Positions 1 to 13,728 of a stretch of 64,000 nucleotides of DNA are shown here, in pieces. The position numbers and the translations under genes were made by a program. The notes under the pieces were generated by a model. That model saw nothing but the letters and a program-made list of their open reading frames with translations, made no database searches and had not been told where the DNA came from. Each line of letters starts with the position of its first letter. Positions within the stretch are counted from its first letter, which is position 1. This DNA comes from Cyprinodon diabolis (taxonomy: Eukaryota > Chordata > Actinopteri > Cyprinodontiformes > Cyprinodontidae). Location of the stretch: positions 868,001-932,000 of the forward strand of contig JARPUW010000553.1 in NCBI GenBank assembly GCA_030533445.1, read 5' to 3'.

Positions 1-3000
1 CCTTGAGCTTCTGGAACCTTGAGCTGCTGGAACCTTGAGCTGCTGGTGCTTCTGGAACCTTGAGCATCTGGAGCCTTGAGCTTCTGGAACCTTGAGCTGC
101 TGGTGCTTCTGGAACCTTGAGCTGCTGGAACCTTGAGCTGCTGGTGCTTCTGGAACCTTGAGCTGCTGGAACCTTGAGCTGCTGGTGCTTCTGGAACCTT
201 GAGCTGCTGGAGCCTTGAGCTGCTGGTGGTTCTGGAACCTTGAGCATCTGGAGCCTTGAGCTTCTGGAACCTTGAGCTGCTGGAGCCTTGAGCTGCTGGT
301 GCTTCTGGAACCTTGAGCTGCTGGAACCTTGAGCTGCTGGAACCTTGAGCTGCTGGAACTTTGAGAATCTGGAGCCTTGAGAATCTGGAGCCTTGAGCTG
401 CTGGACCCTTGAGCTTCTGGAACCTTGAGCTGCTGGTGCATCTGGAACCTTGAACATCTGGAGCCTTGAGCTTCTGGAACCTTGAGCTGCTGGAGCCTTG
501 AGCTGCTGGTGCTTCTGGAACCTTGAGCTGCTGGAACCTTGAGCTGCTGCAGCCTTGAGCTGCTGGTGCTTCTGGAACCTTGAGCTGCTGGAACCTTGAG
601 CTTCTGGAACCTCTAGCTTCTGGAGCCTTGAGCTGCTGTAACCCTGAGCTGCTGGAACCTTGAGCTGCTGGTGCTGCTGGAACCTTGAGCTGCTGGAACC
701 TTGAGCTGCTGGTGCTTCTGGAACCTTCAGCTGCTTGAACCTTGAGCTGCTGCAACCTTGAGCTGCTGGTGCTTCTGGAACCTTGAGCATCTGGAGCCTT
801 GAGCTGCTGGAACCTTGAGCTGCTGGAACCTTGAGCTGCTGGTGCTTCTGGAACCTTGAGCTGCTGGAACCTTGAGCTGCTGGTGCTTCTGGAACCTTCA
901 GCTGCTTGAACCTTGAGCTGCTGCAACCTTGAGCTGCTGGTGCTTCTGGAACCTTGAGCATCTGGAGCCTTGAGCTGCTGGAACCCTGAGCTGCTGGAAC
1001 CTTGAGCTGCTGGTGCTTCTGGAACCTTGAGCTGCTGGAACCTTGAGCTGCTGGTGCTTCTGGAGCCTTGAGCTGCTGGACCCTTGAGCTGCTGGAACCT
1101 TGAGCTGCTGGTGCTTCTGGAACCTTGAGCATCTGGAGCCTTGAGCATCTGGAACCTTGAGCTGCTGGAGCCTTGAGCTTCTGGAACCTTGAGCTGCTGG
1201 TGCTTCTGTAACCTTGAGCTGCTGGAACCTTGAGCTGCTGGAACCTTGAGATGCTGGTGCTTCTGGAACCTTGAGCTTCTGGAGCCTTCAGCTTCTGGAA
1301 CCTTGAGCTGCTGGTGCTTCTGGAACCTTGAGCTGCTGGAACCTTGAGCTGCTGGAACCTTGAGCTGCTGGTGTTTCTGGAACCTTGAGCATCTGGAGCC
1401 TTGAGCTTCTGGAACCTTGAGCTGCTGGAACCTTGAGCTGCTGGTGCTTCTGGAACCTTGAGCATCTGGAGCCTTGAGCTTCTGGAACCTTGAGCTGCTG
1501 GTGCTTCTGGAACCTTGAGCTGCTGGAACCTTGAGCTGCTGGTGCTTCTGGAACCTTGAGCTGCTGGAACCTTGAGCTGCTGGAACCTTGAGCTGCTGGT
1601 GCTTCTGGAACCTTGAGCTTCTGGAGCCTTGAGCTTCTGGAACCTTGAGTTGCTGGAGCCTTGAGCTGCTGGCGCTTCTGGAACCTTGAGCTGCTGGAAC
1701 CTTGAGCTGCTGGTGCTTCTGGAACCTTGAGCTGCTGGAACCTTGAGCTGCTGGTGCTTCTGGAACCTTGAGCTGCTGGAACCTTGAGCTGCTGTTGGTT
1801 CTGGAACCTTGAGCATCTGGAGCCTTGAGCTTCTGGAACCTTGAGCTACTGGAGCCTTGAGCTGCTGGTGCTTCTGGAACCTTGAGCTGCTGGAACCTTG
1901 AGCTGCTGGAACCTTGAGCTGCTGGAACTTTGAGCTTCTGGAGCCTTGAGCGTCTGGAGCCTTGAGCTGCTGGTGCATCTGGAACCTTGAACATCTGTAG
2001 CCTTGAGCTTCTGGAACCTTGAGCTGCTGGAGCCTTGAGCTGCTGGTGCTTCTGGAACCTTGAGCTGCTGGAACCTTGAGCTGCTGCAGCCTTGAGCTGC
2101 TGGTGCTTCTGGAACCTTGAGCTGCTGGAACCTTGAGCTTCTGGAACCTCTAGCTTCTGGAGCCTTGAGCTGCTGTAACCCTGAGCTGCTGGAACCTTGA
2201 GCTGCTGGTGCTGCTGGAACCTTGAGCTGCTGGAACCTTGAGCTGCTGGTGCTTCTGGAACCTTCAGCTGCTGGAACCTTGAGCTGCTGGAACCTTGAGC
2301 TACTGGTGCTTCTGGAACCTTGAGCATCTGGAGCCTTGAGCTGCTGGAACCTTGAGCTGCTGGAGCTGTGAGCTGCTGGAACCTTGAGCTGCTGGTGCTT
2401 CTGGAACCTTGAGCTGCTGGAACCTTGAGCTGCTGGTGCTTCTGGAACCTTGAGCTGCTGGAACCTTGAGCTGCTGGAACCTTGAGCTGCTGGTGCTTCT
2501 GGAACCTTGAGCATCTGGAGCCTTGAGCTTCTGGAACCTTGAGCTGCTGGAACCTTGAGCTGCTGGTGCTTCTGGAACCTTGAGCATGTGGATCCTTGAG
2601 CTACTGGAACCTTGAGCTGCTGGTGCTTCTGGAACCTTGAGCTGCTGGAACCTTGAGCTGCTGGTGCTTCTGGAACCTTGAGCTGCTGGAACCTTGAGCT
2701 GCTGGTGCTTCTGGAACCTTGAGCATCTGGAGCCTTGAGCTTCTGGAACCTTGAGCTGCTGGCGCTTCTGGAACCTTGAGCTGCTGGAACCTTGAGCTGC
2801 TGGAACCTTGAGCTGCTGGTGCTTCTGGAACCTTGAGCTGCTGGAACCTTGAGCTGCTGGTGCTTCTGGAACCTTGAGCATCTGGAGCCTTGAGCTTCTG
2901 GAACCTTGAGCTGCTGGCGCTTCTGGAACCTTGAGCTGCTGGAACCTTGAGCTGCTGGAACCTTGAGCTGCTGGTGCTTCTGGAACCTTGAGCTGCTGGA

Positions 3001-4811
3001 ACCTTGAGCTGCTGGTGCTTCTGGAACCTTGAGCTGCTGGAACCTTGAGCTGCTGGTGGTTCTGGAACCTTGAGCATCTGGAGCCTTGAGCTTCTGGAAC
3101 CTTGAGCTGCTGGAGCCTTGAGCTGCTGGTGCTTCTGGAACCTTGAGCTGCTGGAACCTTGAGCTGCTGGAACATTGAGCTGCTGGAACTTTGAGCATCT
3201 GGAGCCTTGAGCATCTGGAGCCTTGAGCTGCTGGAACCTTGAGCTGCTGGAACCTTGAGCTGCTGGTGCTTCTGGAACCTTGAGCATGTGGATCCTTGAG
3301 CTACTGGAACCTTGAGCTGCTGGTGCTTCTGGAACCTTGAGCTGCTGGAGCCTTGAGCTGCTGGAACCTTGAGCTGCTGGAGCCTTGAGCTGCTGGAACC
3401 TTGAGCTGCTGGTGCTTCTGGAACCTTGAGCTGCTGGAACCTTGAGCTGCTGGTGCTTCTGGAGCCTTGAGCTGCTGGACCCTTGAGCTGCTGGAACCTT
3501 GAGCTGCTGGTGCATCTGGAACCTTGAGCATCTGGAACCTTGAGCTGCTGGAACCTTGAGCTGCTGGAACCTTGAGTTGCTGGTGCTTCTGGAACCTTGA
3601 GCATCTGGAGCCTTGAGCTTCTGGAACCTTGAGCTGCTGGTGCTTCTGGAACCTTGAGCATCTGGAGCCTTGAGCTTCTGGAACCTTGATCTGCTGGAAC
3701 CTTGAGCTGCTGGTGCTTCTGGAACCTTGAGCATGTGGATCCTTGAGCTACTGGAACCTTGAGCTGCTGGTGCTTCTGGAACCTTGAGCTGCTGGAACCT
3801 TGAGCTGCTGGAACCTTGAGCTGCTGGTGCTTCTGGAACCTTGAGCTGCTGGAACCTTGAGCTGCTGGTGCTTCTGGAACCTTGAGCTGCTGGAACCTTG
3901 AGCTGCTGGTGCTTCTGGAACCTTGAGCATCTGGAGCCTTGAGCTTCTGGAACCTTGAGCTGCTGGAGCCTTGTGCTGCTGGTGCTTCTGGAACCTTGAG
4001 CTGCTGGAACCTTGAGCTGCTGGAACCTTGAGCTGCTGGTGCTTCTGGAACCTTGAGCTGCTGGAACCTTGAGCTGCTGGTGCTTCTGGAACCTTGAGCT
4101 GCTGGCGCTTCTGGAACCTTGAGCTGCTGGAACCTTGAGCTGCTGGAACCTTGAGCTGCTGGTGCTTCTGGAACCTTGAGCTGCTGGAACCTTGAGCTGC
4201 TGGTGCTTCTGGAACCTTGAGCTGCTGGAACCTTGAGCTGCTGGTGATTCTGGAACCTTGAGAATCTGGAGCCTTGAGCTTCTGGAACCTTGAGCTGCTG
4301 GAGCCTTGAGCTGCTGGTGCTTCTGGAACCTTGAGCTGCTGGAACCTTGAGCTGCTGGAACATTGAGCTGCTGGAACTTTGAGCATCTAGAGCCTTGAGC
4401 ATCTGGAGCCTTGAGCTGCTGGAACCTTGAGCTTCTGGAACCTCTAGCTTCTGGAGCCTTGAGCTGCTGTAACCCTGAGCTGCTGGAACCTTGAGCTGCT
4501 GGTGCTGCTGGAACCTTGAGCTGCTGGAACCTTGAGCTGCTGGTGCTTCTGGAACCTTCAGCTGCTGGAACCTTGAGCTGCTGGAACCTTGAGCTGCTGG
4601 TGCTTCTGGAACCTTGAGCATCTGCAGCCTTGAGCTTCTGGAACCTTGAGCTGCTGGTGCTTCTGGAACCTTGAGCTGCTGGAGCCTTGAGCTGCTGGAA
4701 CTTTGAGCTGCTGGAGCCTTGAGCTGCTGGAACCTTGAGCTGCTGGTGCTTCTGGAACCTTGAGCTGCTGGAACCTTGAGCTGCTGGTGCTTCTGGAACC
4801 TTGAGCTGCTG
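1..4811. repeat. Loosely ordered left part of the array
   Basis: This stretch uses the same 16/25-bp monomers but lacks the regular marker set seen further right: the paired CTGCCGGAAC units and the GCTTATGG unit are absent. It has its own short duplications and three closely spaced CATGTGGATCC units (GGATCC at 2,590, 3,290 and 3,737). Variant monomers are more mixed, including isolated changes such as CTGCTGCAACC near 750 and 925 and GAGATGCTGG near 1,251. Less order is what would be expected nearer an array edge or in an older, less recently homogenised part, but the edge itself is not in view. No gene or unique DNA is seen. Confidence 0.75.
435..2362. repeat. Segment duplicated at 1,537-bp spacing
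   Basis: About 435-825 reappears at about 1,972-2,362. Shared rare markers fix the offset at exactly 1,537 bp: TTGAACATCTG (453 and 1,990), CCTCTAGCTTCTGG (CTA at 613 and 2,150) and the TTCTGGAACCTTCAG unit (716 and 2,253). Scattered substitutions separate the copies, for example CTGCTTGAACC against CTGCTGGAACC. A third, shorter relative lies at about 4,415-4,640, 2,294 bp further on (CTA at 4,444; TTCTGGAACCTTC at 4,547). The limits are approximate because the surrounding monomers are so alike. Confidence 0.8.
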
Positions 4812-5949
4812 GAACCTTGAGCTGCTGGAACCTTGAGCTGCTGGTGCTTCTGGAACCTTGAGCATCTGGAGCCTTGAGCTTCTGGAACCTTGAGCTGCTG
4901 GAGCCTTAAGCTGCTGGTGCTGCTGGAACCTTGAGCTGCTGGAACCTTGAGCTGCTGGTGCTTCTGGAACCTTGAGCTGCTGGAACCTTGAGCTGCTGGT
5001 GCTTCTGGAACCTTGAGCATCTGGAGCCTTGAGCTTCTGGAACCTTGAGCTGCTGGTGCTTCTGGAACCTTGAGCTGCTGGAACCTTGAGCTGCTGGTGC
5101 TTCAGGAACCTTGAGCATCTGGAGCCTTGAGCTTCTGGAACCTTGAGCTGCTGGTGCTTCTGGAACCTTGAGCTGTTGGAACCTTGAGCTGCTGGTGCTT
5201 CTGGAACCTTGAGCTGCTGGAACCTTGAGCTGCTGGTGGTTCTGGAACCTTGAACATCTGGAGCCTATAGCTTCTGGAACCTTGAGCTGCTGGAGCCTTG
5301 AGCTGCAGGTGCTTCTGGAACCTTGAGCTGCTGGAACTTTGAGCTGCTGGAACCTTGAGCTGCTGGAACCTTGAGCTGCTGGAACTTTGAGCATCTGGAG
5401 CCTTGAGCTGCTGGACCCTTGAGCTTCTGGAACCTTGAGCTGCTGGTGCATCTGGAACCTTGAGCATCTGGAACCTTGAGCTGCTGGAACCTTGAGCTGC
5501 TGGAACCTTGAGTTGCTGGTGCTTCTGGAACCTTGAGCATCTGGAGCCTTGAGCTTCTGGAACCTTGAGCTGCTGGTGCTTCTGGAACCTTGAGCATCTG
5601 GAGCCTTGAGCTTCTGGAACCTTGATCTGCTGGAACCTTGAGCTGCTGGTGCTTCTGGAACCTTGAGCATGTGGATCCTTGAGCTACTGGAACCTTGAGC
5701 TGCTGGTGCTTCTGGAACCTTGAGCTGCTGGAACCTTGAGCTGCTGGAACCTTGAGCTGCTGGTGCTTCTGGAACCTTGAGAATCTGGAGCCTTGAGCTT
5801 CTGAAACCTTGGGCTGCTGGAGCCTTGAGCTGCTGGCGCTTCTGGAACCTTGAGCTGCTGGAACCTTGAGCTGCTGGAACCTTGAGCTGCTGGTGCTTCT
5901 GGAACCTTGAGCTGCTGGAACCTTGAGCTGCTGGTGCTTCTGGAACCTT

Positions 5950-8900
5950 GAGCTGCTGGAACCTTGAGCTGCTGGTGGTTCTGGAACCTTGAGCATCTGG
6001 AGCCTTGAGCTTCTGGAACCTTGAGCTGCTGGAGCCTTGAGCTGCTGGTGCTTCTGGAACCTTGAGCTGCTGGAACCTTGAGCTGCTAGAACATTGAGCT
6101 GCTGGAACTTTGAGCATCTGGAGCCTTGAGCTTCTGGAGCCTTGAGCTGCTGGAACCTTGAGCTTCTGGAACCTTTAGCTGCTGGTGCATCTGGAACCTT
6201 GAGCATCTGGAGCCTTGAGCTTCTGGAACCTTGAGCTGCTGGAGCCTTGAGCTGCTGGTGCTTCTGGAACTTTGAGCTGCTGGAACCTTGAGCTGCTGCA
6301 GCCTTGAGCTGCTGGTGCTTCTGGAACATTGAGCTGCTGGAACCTTGAGCTTCTGGAACCTCTGGCTTCTGGAGCCTTGAGCTGCTGTAACCCTGAGCTG
6401 CTGGAACCTTGAGCTGCTGGTGCTTCTGGAACCTTGAGCTGCTGGAACCTTGAGCTGCTGGAACCTTGAGCTGCTGGAACATTGAGCTGCTGGAACTTTG
6501 AGCATCTGGAGCCTTGAGCATCTGGAGCCTTGAGCTGCTGGAACCTTGAGCTTCTGGAACCTTGAGCTGCTGGTGCATCTGGAACCTTGAGCTTCTGGAA
6601 CCTTGAGCTGCTGGAACCTTGAGCTGCTGGAACCTTGAGTTGCTGGTGCTTCTGGAACCTTGAGCATCTGGAGCCTTGAGCTTCTGGAACCTTGAGCTGC
6701 TGGTGCTTCTGGAACCTTGAGCTGCTGGAACCTTGAGCTGCTGGTGCTTCTGGAACCTTGAGCATCTGGAGCCTTGAGCTTCTGGAACCTTGAGCTGCTG
6801 GAACCTTGAGCTGCTGGTGCTTCTGGAACCTTGAGCATGTGGATCCTTGAGCTACTGGAACCTTGAGCTGCTGGTGCTTCTGGAACCTTGAGCTGCTGGA
6901 ACCTTGAGCTGCTGGAACCTTGAGCTGCTGGTGCTTCTGGAACCTTGAGAATCTGGAGCCTTGAGCTTCTGAAACCTTGGGCTGCTGGAGCCTTGAGCTG
7001 CTGGCGCTTCTGGAACCTTGAGCTGCTGGAACCTTGAGCTGCTGGAACCTTGAGCTGCTGGTGCTTCTGGAACCTTGAGCTGCTGGAACCTTGAGCTGCT
7101 GGTGCTTCTGGAACCTTGAGCTGCTGGAACCTTGAGCTGCTGGAACCTTGAGCTGCTGGTGCTGCTGGAACCTTGAGCTGCTGGAACCTTGAGCTGCTGG
7201 TGGTTCTGGAACCTTGAGCATCTGGAGCCTTGAGCTTCTGGAACCTTGAGCTGCTGGAGCCTTGAGCTGCTGGTGCTTCTGGAACCTTGAGCTGCTGGAA
7301 CCTTGAGCTGCTGGAACATTGAGCTGCTGGAACTTTGAGCATCTGGAGCCTTGAGCTTCTGGAGCCTTGAGCTGCTGGAACCTTGAGCTTCTGGAACCTT
7401 GAGCTGCTGGTGCATCTGGAACCTTGAGCATCTGGAGCCTTGAGCTTCTGGAACCTTGAGCTGCTGGAGCCTTGAGCTGCTGGTGCTTCTGGAACTTTGA
7501 GCTGCTGGAACCTTGAGCTGCTGCAGCCTTGAGCTGCTGGTGCTTCTGGAACATTGAGCTGCTGGAACCTTGAGCTTCTGGAACCTCTAGCTTCTGGAGC
7601 CTTGAGCTGCTGTAACCCTGAGCTGCTGGAACCTTGAGCTGCTGGTGCTTCTGGAACCTTGAGCTGCTGGAACCTTGAGCTGCTGGAACCTTGAGCTGCT
7701 GGAACATTGAGCTGCTGGAACTTTGAGCATCTGGAGCCTTGAGCATCTGGAGCCTTGAGCTGCTGGAACCTTGAGCTTCTGGAACCTTGAGCTGCTGGTG
7801 CATCTGGAACCTTGAGCATCTGGAGCCTTGAGCTTCTGGAACCTTGAGCTGCTGGAGCCTTGAGCTGCTGGTGCTTCTGGAACTTTGAGCTGCTGGAACC
7901 TTGAGCTGCTGCAGCCTTGAGCTGCTGGTGCTTCTGGAACATTGAGCTGCTGGAACCTTGAGCTTCTGGAACCTCTAGCTTCTGGAGCCTTGAGCTGCTG
8001 GAACCTTGAGCTGCTGGTGCTGCTGGAACCTTGAGCTGCTGGAACCTTGAGCTGCTGGTGCTTCTGGAACCTTCAGCTGCTGGAACCTTGAGCTGCTGGA
8101 ACCTTGAGCTGCTGGTGCTTCTGGAACCTTGAGCATCTGGAGCCTTGAGCTTCTGGAACCTTGAGCTGCTGGTGCTTCTGGAACCTTGAGCTGCTGGAGC
8201 CTTGAGCTGCCGGAACTTTGAGCTGCTGGAGCCTTGAGCTGCCGGAACTTTGAGCTGCTGGAGCCTTGAGCTGCTGGAACCTTGAGCTGCTGGTGCTTCT
8301 GGAACCTTGAGCTGCTGGAACCTTGAGCTGCTGGTGCTTATGGAACCTTGAGCTGCTGGAACCTTGAGCTGCTGGAACCTTGAGCTGCTGGAACCTTGAG
8401 CTGCTGGTGCTTCTGGAACCTTGAGCATCTGGAGCCTTGAGCTTCTGGAACCTTGAGCTGCTGGAGCCTTGAGCTGCTGGTGCTTCTGGAACCTTGAGCT
8501 GCTGGAACCTTGAGCTGCTGGTGCTTCTGGAACCTTGAGCTGCTGGTGCTTCTGGAACCTTGAGCATCTGGAGCCTTGAGCTTCTGGAACCTTGAGCTGC
8601 TGGTGCTTCTGGAACCTTGAGCTGCTGGAACCTTGAGCTGCTGGTGCTTCAGGAACCTTGAGCATCTGGAGCCTTGAGCTTCTGGAACCTTGAGCTGCTG
8701 GTGCTTCTGGAACCTTGAGCTGCTGGAGCCTTGAGCTGCTGGAACCTTGAGCTGCTGGTGCTTCTAGAACCTTGAGCTGCTGGAACCTTGAGCTGCTGGT
8801 GCTTCTGGAACCTTGAGCTGCTGGAGCCTTGAGCTGCTGGAACCTTGAGCTGCTGGTGCTTCTGGAACCTTGAGCTGCTGGAACCTTGAGCTGCTGGTGC

Positions 8901-11900
8901 TTCTGGAACCTTGAGCTGCTGGAGCCTTGAGCTTCTGGAACCTTGAGCTGCTGGAGCCTTGAGCTGCTGGTGCTTCTGGAACCTTGAGCTGCTGGAGCCT
9001 TGAGCTTCTGGAACCTTGAGCTGCTGGAGCCTTGAGCTGCTGGTGCTTCTGGAACTTTGAGCTGCTGGAACCTTGAGCTGCTGGAACCTTGAGCTGCTGG
9101 TGCCTCTGGAACCTTGAGCTGCTGGAACCTTGAGCTGCTGGTGCTTCTGGAACCTTGAGCTGCTGGAACCTTGAGCTGCTGGTGGTTCTGGAACCTTGAG
9201 CATCTGGAGCCTTGAGCTTCTGGAACCTTGAGCTGCTGGAGCCTTGAGCTGCTGGTGCTTCTGGAACCTTGAGCTGCTGGAACCTTGAGCTGCTGGAACA
9301 TTGAGCTGCTGGAACTTTGAGCATCTGGAGCCTTGAGCTTCTGGAGCCTTGAGCTGCTGGAACCTTGAGCTTCTGGAACCTTGAGCTGCTGGTGCATCTG
9401 GAACCTTGAGCATCTGGAGCCTTGAGCTTCTGGAACCTTGAGCTGCTGGAGCCTTGAGCTGCTGGTGCTTCTGGAACTTTGAGCTGCTGGAACCTTGAGC
9501 TGCTGCAGCCTTGAGCTGCTGGTGCTTCTGGAACATTGAGCTGCTGGAACCTTGAGCTTCTGGAACCTCTGGCTTCTGGAGCCTTGAGCTGCTGTAACCC
9601 TGAGCTGCTGGAACCTTGAGCTGCTGGTGCTTCTGGAACCTTGAGCTGCTGGAACCTTGAGCTGCTGGAACCTTGAGCTGCTGGAACATTGAGCTGCTGG
9701 AACTTTGAGCATCTGGAGCCTTGAGCATCTGGAGCCTTGAGCTGCTGGAACCTTGAGCTTCTGGAACCTTGAGCTGCTGGTGCATCTGGAACCTTGAGCT
9801 TCTGGAACCTTGAGCTGCTGGAACCTTGAGCTGCTGGAACCTTGAGTTGCTGGTGCTTCTGGAACCTTGAGCATCTGGAGCCTTGAGCTTCTGGAACCTT
9901 GAGCTGCTGGTGCTTCTGGAACCTTGAGCTGCTGGAACCTTGAGCTGCTGGTGCTTCTGGAACCTTGAGCATCTGGAGCCTTGAGCTTCTGGAACCTTGA
10001 GCTGCTGGAACCTTGAGCTGCTGGTGCTTCTGGAACCTTGAGCATGTGGATCCTTGAGCTACTGGAACCTTGAGCTGCTGGTGCTTCTGGAACCTTGAGC
10101 TGCTGGAACCTTGAGCTGCTGGAACCTTGAGCTGCTGGTGCTTCTGGAACCTTGAGAATCTGGAGCCTTGAGCTTCTGAAACCTTGGGCTGCTGGAGCCT
10201 TGAGCTGCTGGCGCTTCTGGAACCTTGAGCTGCTGGAACCTTGAGCTGCTGGAACCTTGAGCTGCTGGTGCTTCTGGAACCTTGAGCTGCTGGAACCTTG
10301 AGCTGCTGGTGCTTCTGGAACCTTGAGCTGCTGGAACCTTGAGCTGCTGGAACCTTGAGCTGCTGGTGCTGCTGGAACCTTGAGCTGCTGGAACCTTGAG
10401 CTGCTGGTGGTTCTGGAACCTTGAGCATCTGGAGCCTTGAGCTTCTGGAACCTTGAGCTGCTGGAGCCTTGAGCTGCTGGTGCTTCTGGAACCTTGAGCT
10501 GCTGGAACCTTGAGCTGCTGGAACATTGAGCTGCTGGAACTTTGAGCATCTGGAGCCTTGAGCTTCTGGAGCCTTGAGCTGCTGGAACCTTGAGCTTCTG
10601 GAACCTTGAGCTGCTGGTGCATCTGGAACCTTGAGCATCTGGAGCCTTGAGCTTCTGGAACCTTGAGCTGCTGGAGCCTTGAGCTGCTGGTGCTTCTGGA
10701 ACTTTGAGCTGCTGGAACCTTGAGCTGCTGCAGCCTTGAGCTGCTGGTGCTTCTGGAACATTGAGCTGCTGGAACCTTGAGCTTCTGGAACCTCTAGCTT
10801 CTGGAGCCTTGAGCTGCTGTAACCCTGAGCTGCTGGAACCTTGAGCTGCTGGTGCTTCTGGAACCTTGAGCTGCTGGAACCTTGAGCTGCTGGAACCTTG
10901 AGCTGCTGGAACATTGAGCTGCTGGAACTTTGAGCATCTGGAGCCTTGAGCATCTGGAGCCTTGAGCTGCTGGAACCTTGAGCTTCTGGAACCTTGAGCT
11001 GCTGGTGCATCTGGAACCTTGAGCATCTGGAGCCTTGAGCTTCTGGAACCTTGAGCTGCTGGAGCCTTGAGCTGCTGGTGCTTCTGGAACTTTGAGCTGC
11101 TGGAACCTTGAGCTGCTGCAGCCTTGAGCTGCTGGTGCTTCTGGAACATTGAGCTGCTGGAACCTTGAGCTTCTGGAACCTCTAGCTTCTGGAGCCTTGA
11201 GCTGCTGGAACCTTGAGCTGCTGGTGCTGCTGGAACCTTGAGCTGCTGGAACCTTGAGCTGCTGGTGCTTCTGGAACCTTCAGCTGCTGGAACCTTGAGC
11301 TGCTGGAACCTTGAGCTGCTGGTGCTTCTGGAACCTTGAGCATCTGGAGCCTTGAGCTTCTGGAACCTTGAGCTGCTGGTGCTTCTGGAACCTTGAGCTG
11401 CTGGAGCCTTGAGCTGCCGGAACTTTGAGCTGCTGGAGCCTTGAGCTGCCGGAACTTTGAGCTGCTGGAGCCTTGAGCTGCTGGAACCTTGAGCTGCTGG
11501 TGCTTCTGGAACCTTGAGCTGCTGGAACCTTGAGCTGCTGGTGCTTATGGAACCTTGAGCTGCTGGAACCTTGAGCTGCTGGAACCTTGAGCTGCTGGAA
11601 CCTTGAGCTGCTGGTGCTTCTGGAACCTTGAGCATCTGGAGCCTTGAGCTTCTGGAACCTTGAGCTGCTGGAGCCTTGAGCTGCTGGTGCTTCTGGAACC
11701 TTGAGCTGCTGGAACCTTGAGCTGCTGGTGCTTCTGGAACCTTGAGCTGCTGGTGCTTCTGGAACCTTGAGCATCTGGAGCCTTGAGCTTCTGGAACCTT
11801 GAGCTGCTGGTGCTTCTGGAACCTTGAGCTGCTGGAACCTTGAGCTGCTGGTGCTTCAGGAACCTTGAGCATCTGGAGCCTTGAGCTTCTGGAACCTTGA

Positions 11901-13728
11901 GCTGCTGGTGCTTCTGGAACCTTGAGCTGCTGGAGCCTTGAGCTGCTGGAACCTTGAGCTGCTGGTGCTTCTGGAACCTTGAGCTGCTGGAACCTTGAGC
12001 TGCTGGTGCTTCTGGAACCTTGAGCTGCTGGAGCCTTGAGCTGCTGGAACCTTGAGCTGCTGGTGCTTCTGGAACCTTGAGCTGCTGGAACCTTGAGCTG
12101 CTGGTGCTTCTGGAACCTTGAGCTGCTGGAGCCTTGAGCTTCTGGAACCTTGAGCTGCTGGAGCCTTGAGCTGCTGGTGCTTCTGGAACCTTGAGCTGCT
12201 GGAGCCTTGAGCTTCTGGAACCTTGAGCTGCTGGAGCCTTGAGCTGCTGGTGCTTCTGGAACTTTGAGCTGCTGGAACCTTGAGCTGCTGGAACCTTGAG
12301 CTGCTGGTGCCTCTGGAACCTTGAGCTGCTGGAACCTTGAGCTGCTGGTGCTTCTGGAACCTTGAGCTGCTGGAACCTTGAGCTGCTGGTGGTTCTGGAA
12401 CCTTGAGCATCTGGAGCCTTGAGCTTCTGGAACCTTGAGCTGCTGGAGCCTTGAGCTGCTGGTGCTTCTGGAACCTTGAGCTGCTGGAACCTTGAGCTGC
12501 TGGAACATTGAGCTGCTGGAACTTTGAGCATCTGGAGCCTTGAGCTTCTGGAGCCTTGAGCTGCTGGAACCTTGAGCTTCTGGAACCTTGAGCTGCTGGT
12601 GCATCTGGAACCTTGAGCATCTGGAGCCTTGAGCTTCTGGAACCTTGAGCTGCTGGAGCCTTGAGCTGCTGGTGCTTCTGGAACTTTGAGCTGCTGGAAC
12701 CTTGAGCTGCTGCAGCCTTGAGCTGCTGGTGCTTCTGGAACATTGAGCTGCTGGAACCTTGAGCTTCTGGAACCTCTGGCTTCTGGAGCCTTGAGCTGCT
12801 GTAACCCTGAGCTGCTGGAACCTTGAGCTGCTGGTGCTTCTGGAACCTTGAGCTGCTGGAACCTTGAGCTGCTGGAACCTTGAGCTGCTGGAACATTGAG
12901 CTGCTGGAACTTTGAGCATCTGGAGCCTTGAGCATCTGGAGCCTTGAGCTGCTGGAACCTTGAGCTTCTGGAACCTTGAGCTGCTGGTGCATCTGGAACC
13001 TTGAGCTTCTGGAACCTTGAGCTGCTGGAACCTTGAGCTGCTGGAACCTTGAGTTGCTGGTGCTTCTGGAACCTTGAGCATCTGGAGCCTTGAGCTTCTG
13101 GAACCTTGAGCTGCTGGTGCTTCTGGAACCTTGAGCTGCTGGAACCTTGAGCTGCTGGTGCTTCTGGAACCTTGAGCATCTGGAGCCTTGAGCTTCTGGA
13201 ACCTTGAGCTGCTGGAACCTTGAGCTGCTGGTGCTTCTGGAACCTTGAGCATGTGGATCCTTGAGCTACTGGAACCTTGAGCTGCTGGTGCTTCTGGAAC
13301 CTTGAGCTGCTGGAACCTTGAGCTGCTGGAACCTTGAGCTGCTGGTGCTTCTGGAACCTTGAGAATCTGGAGCCTTGAGCTTCTGAAACCTTGGGCTGCT
13401 GGAGCCTTGAGCTGCTGGCGCTTCTGGAACCTTGAGCTGCTGGAACCTTGAGCTGCTGGAACCTTGAGCTGCTGGTGCTTCTGGAACCTTGAGCTGCTGG
13501 AACCTTGAGCTGCTGGTGCTTCTGGAACCTTGAGCTGCTGGAACCTTGAGCTGCTGGAACCTTGAGCTGCTGGTGCTGCTGGAACCTTGAGCTGCTGGAA
13601 CCTTGAGCTGCTGGTGGTTCTGGAACATTGAGCATCTGGAGCCTTGAGCTTCTGGAACCTTGAGCTGCTGGAGCCTTGAGCTGCTGGTGCTTCTGGAACC
13701 TTGAGCTGCTGGAACCTTGAGCTGCTGG
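5950..13728. repeat. 3,207-bp higher-order repeat, about 2.4 copies
   Basis: Consecutive copies are nearly identical at a spacing of exactly 3,207 bp. Landmarks: GGATCC of the CATGTGGATCC unit at 6,841, 10,048 and 13,255; the CCTCTGGCTTCTGG unit (GGC at 6,364, 9,571 and 12,778); GCTTATGG at 8,338 and 11,545; the TTCTGGAACCTTCAG unit at 8,062 and 11,269. The right limit is near 13,728, where the third copy continues into a different monomer order. The left limit is fuzzy: monomer register is kept back to about 5,760 but with several substitutions per 100 bp. Each copy contains both short and long monomers in the same order, so it evolved as a block. Confidence 0.9.
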
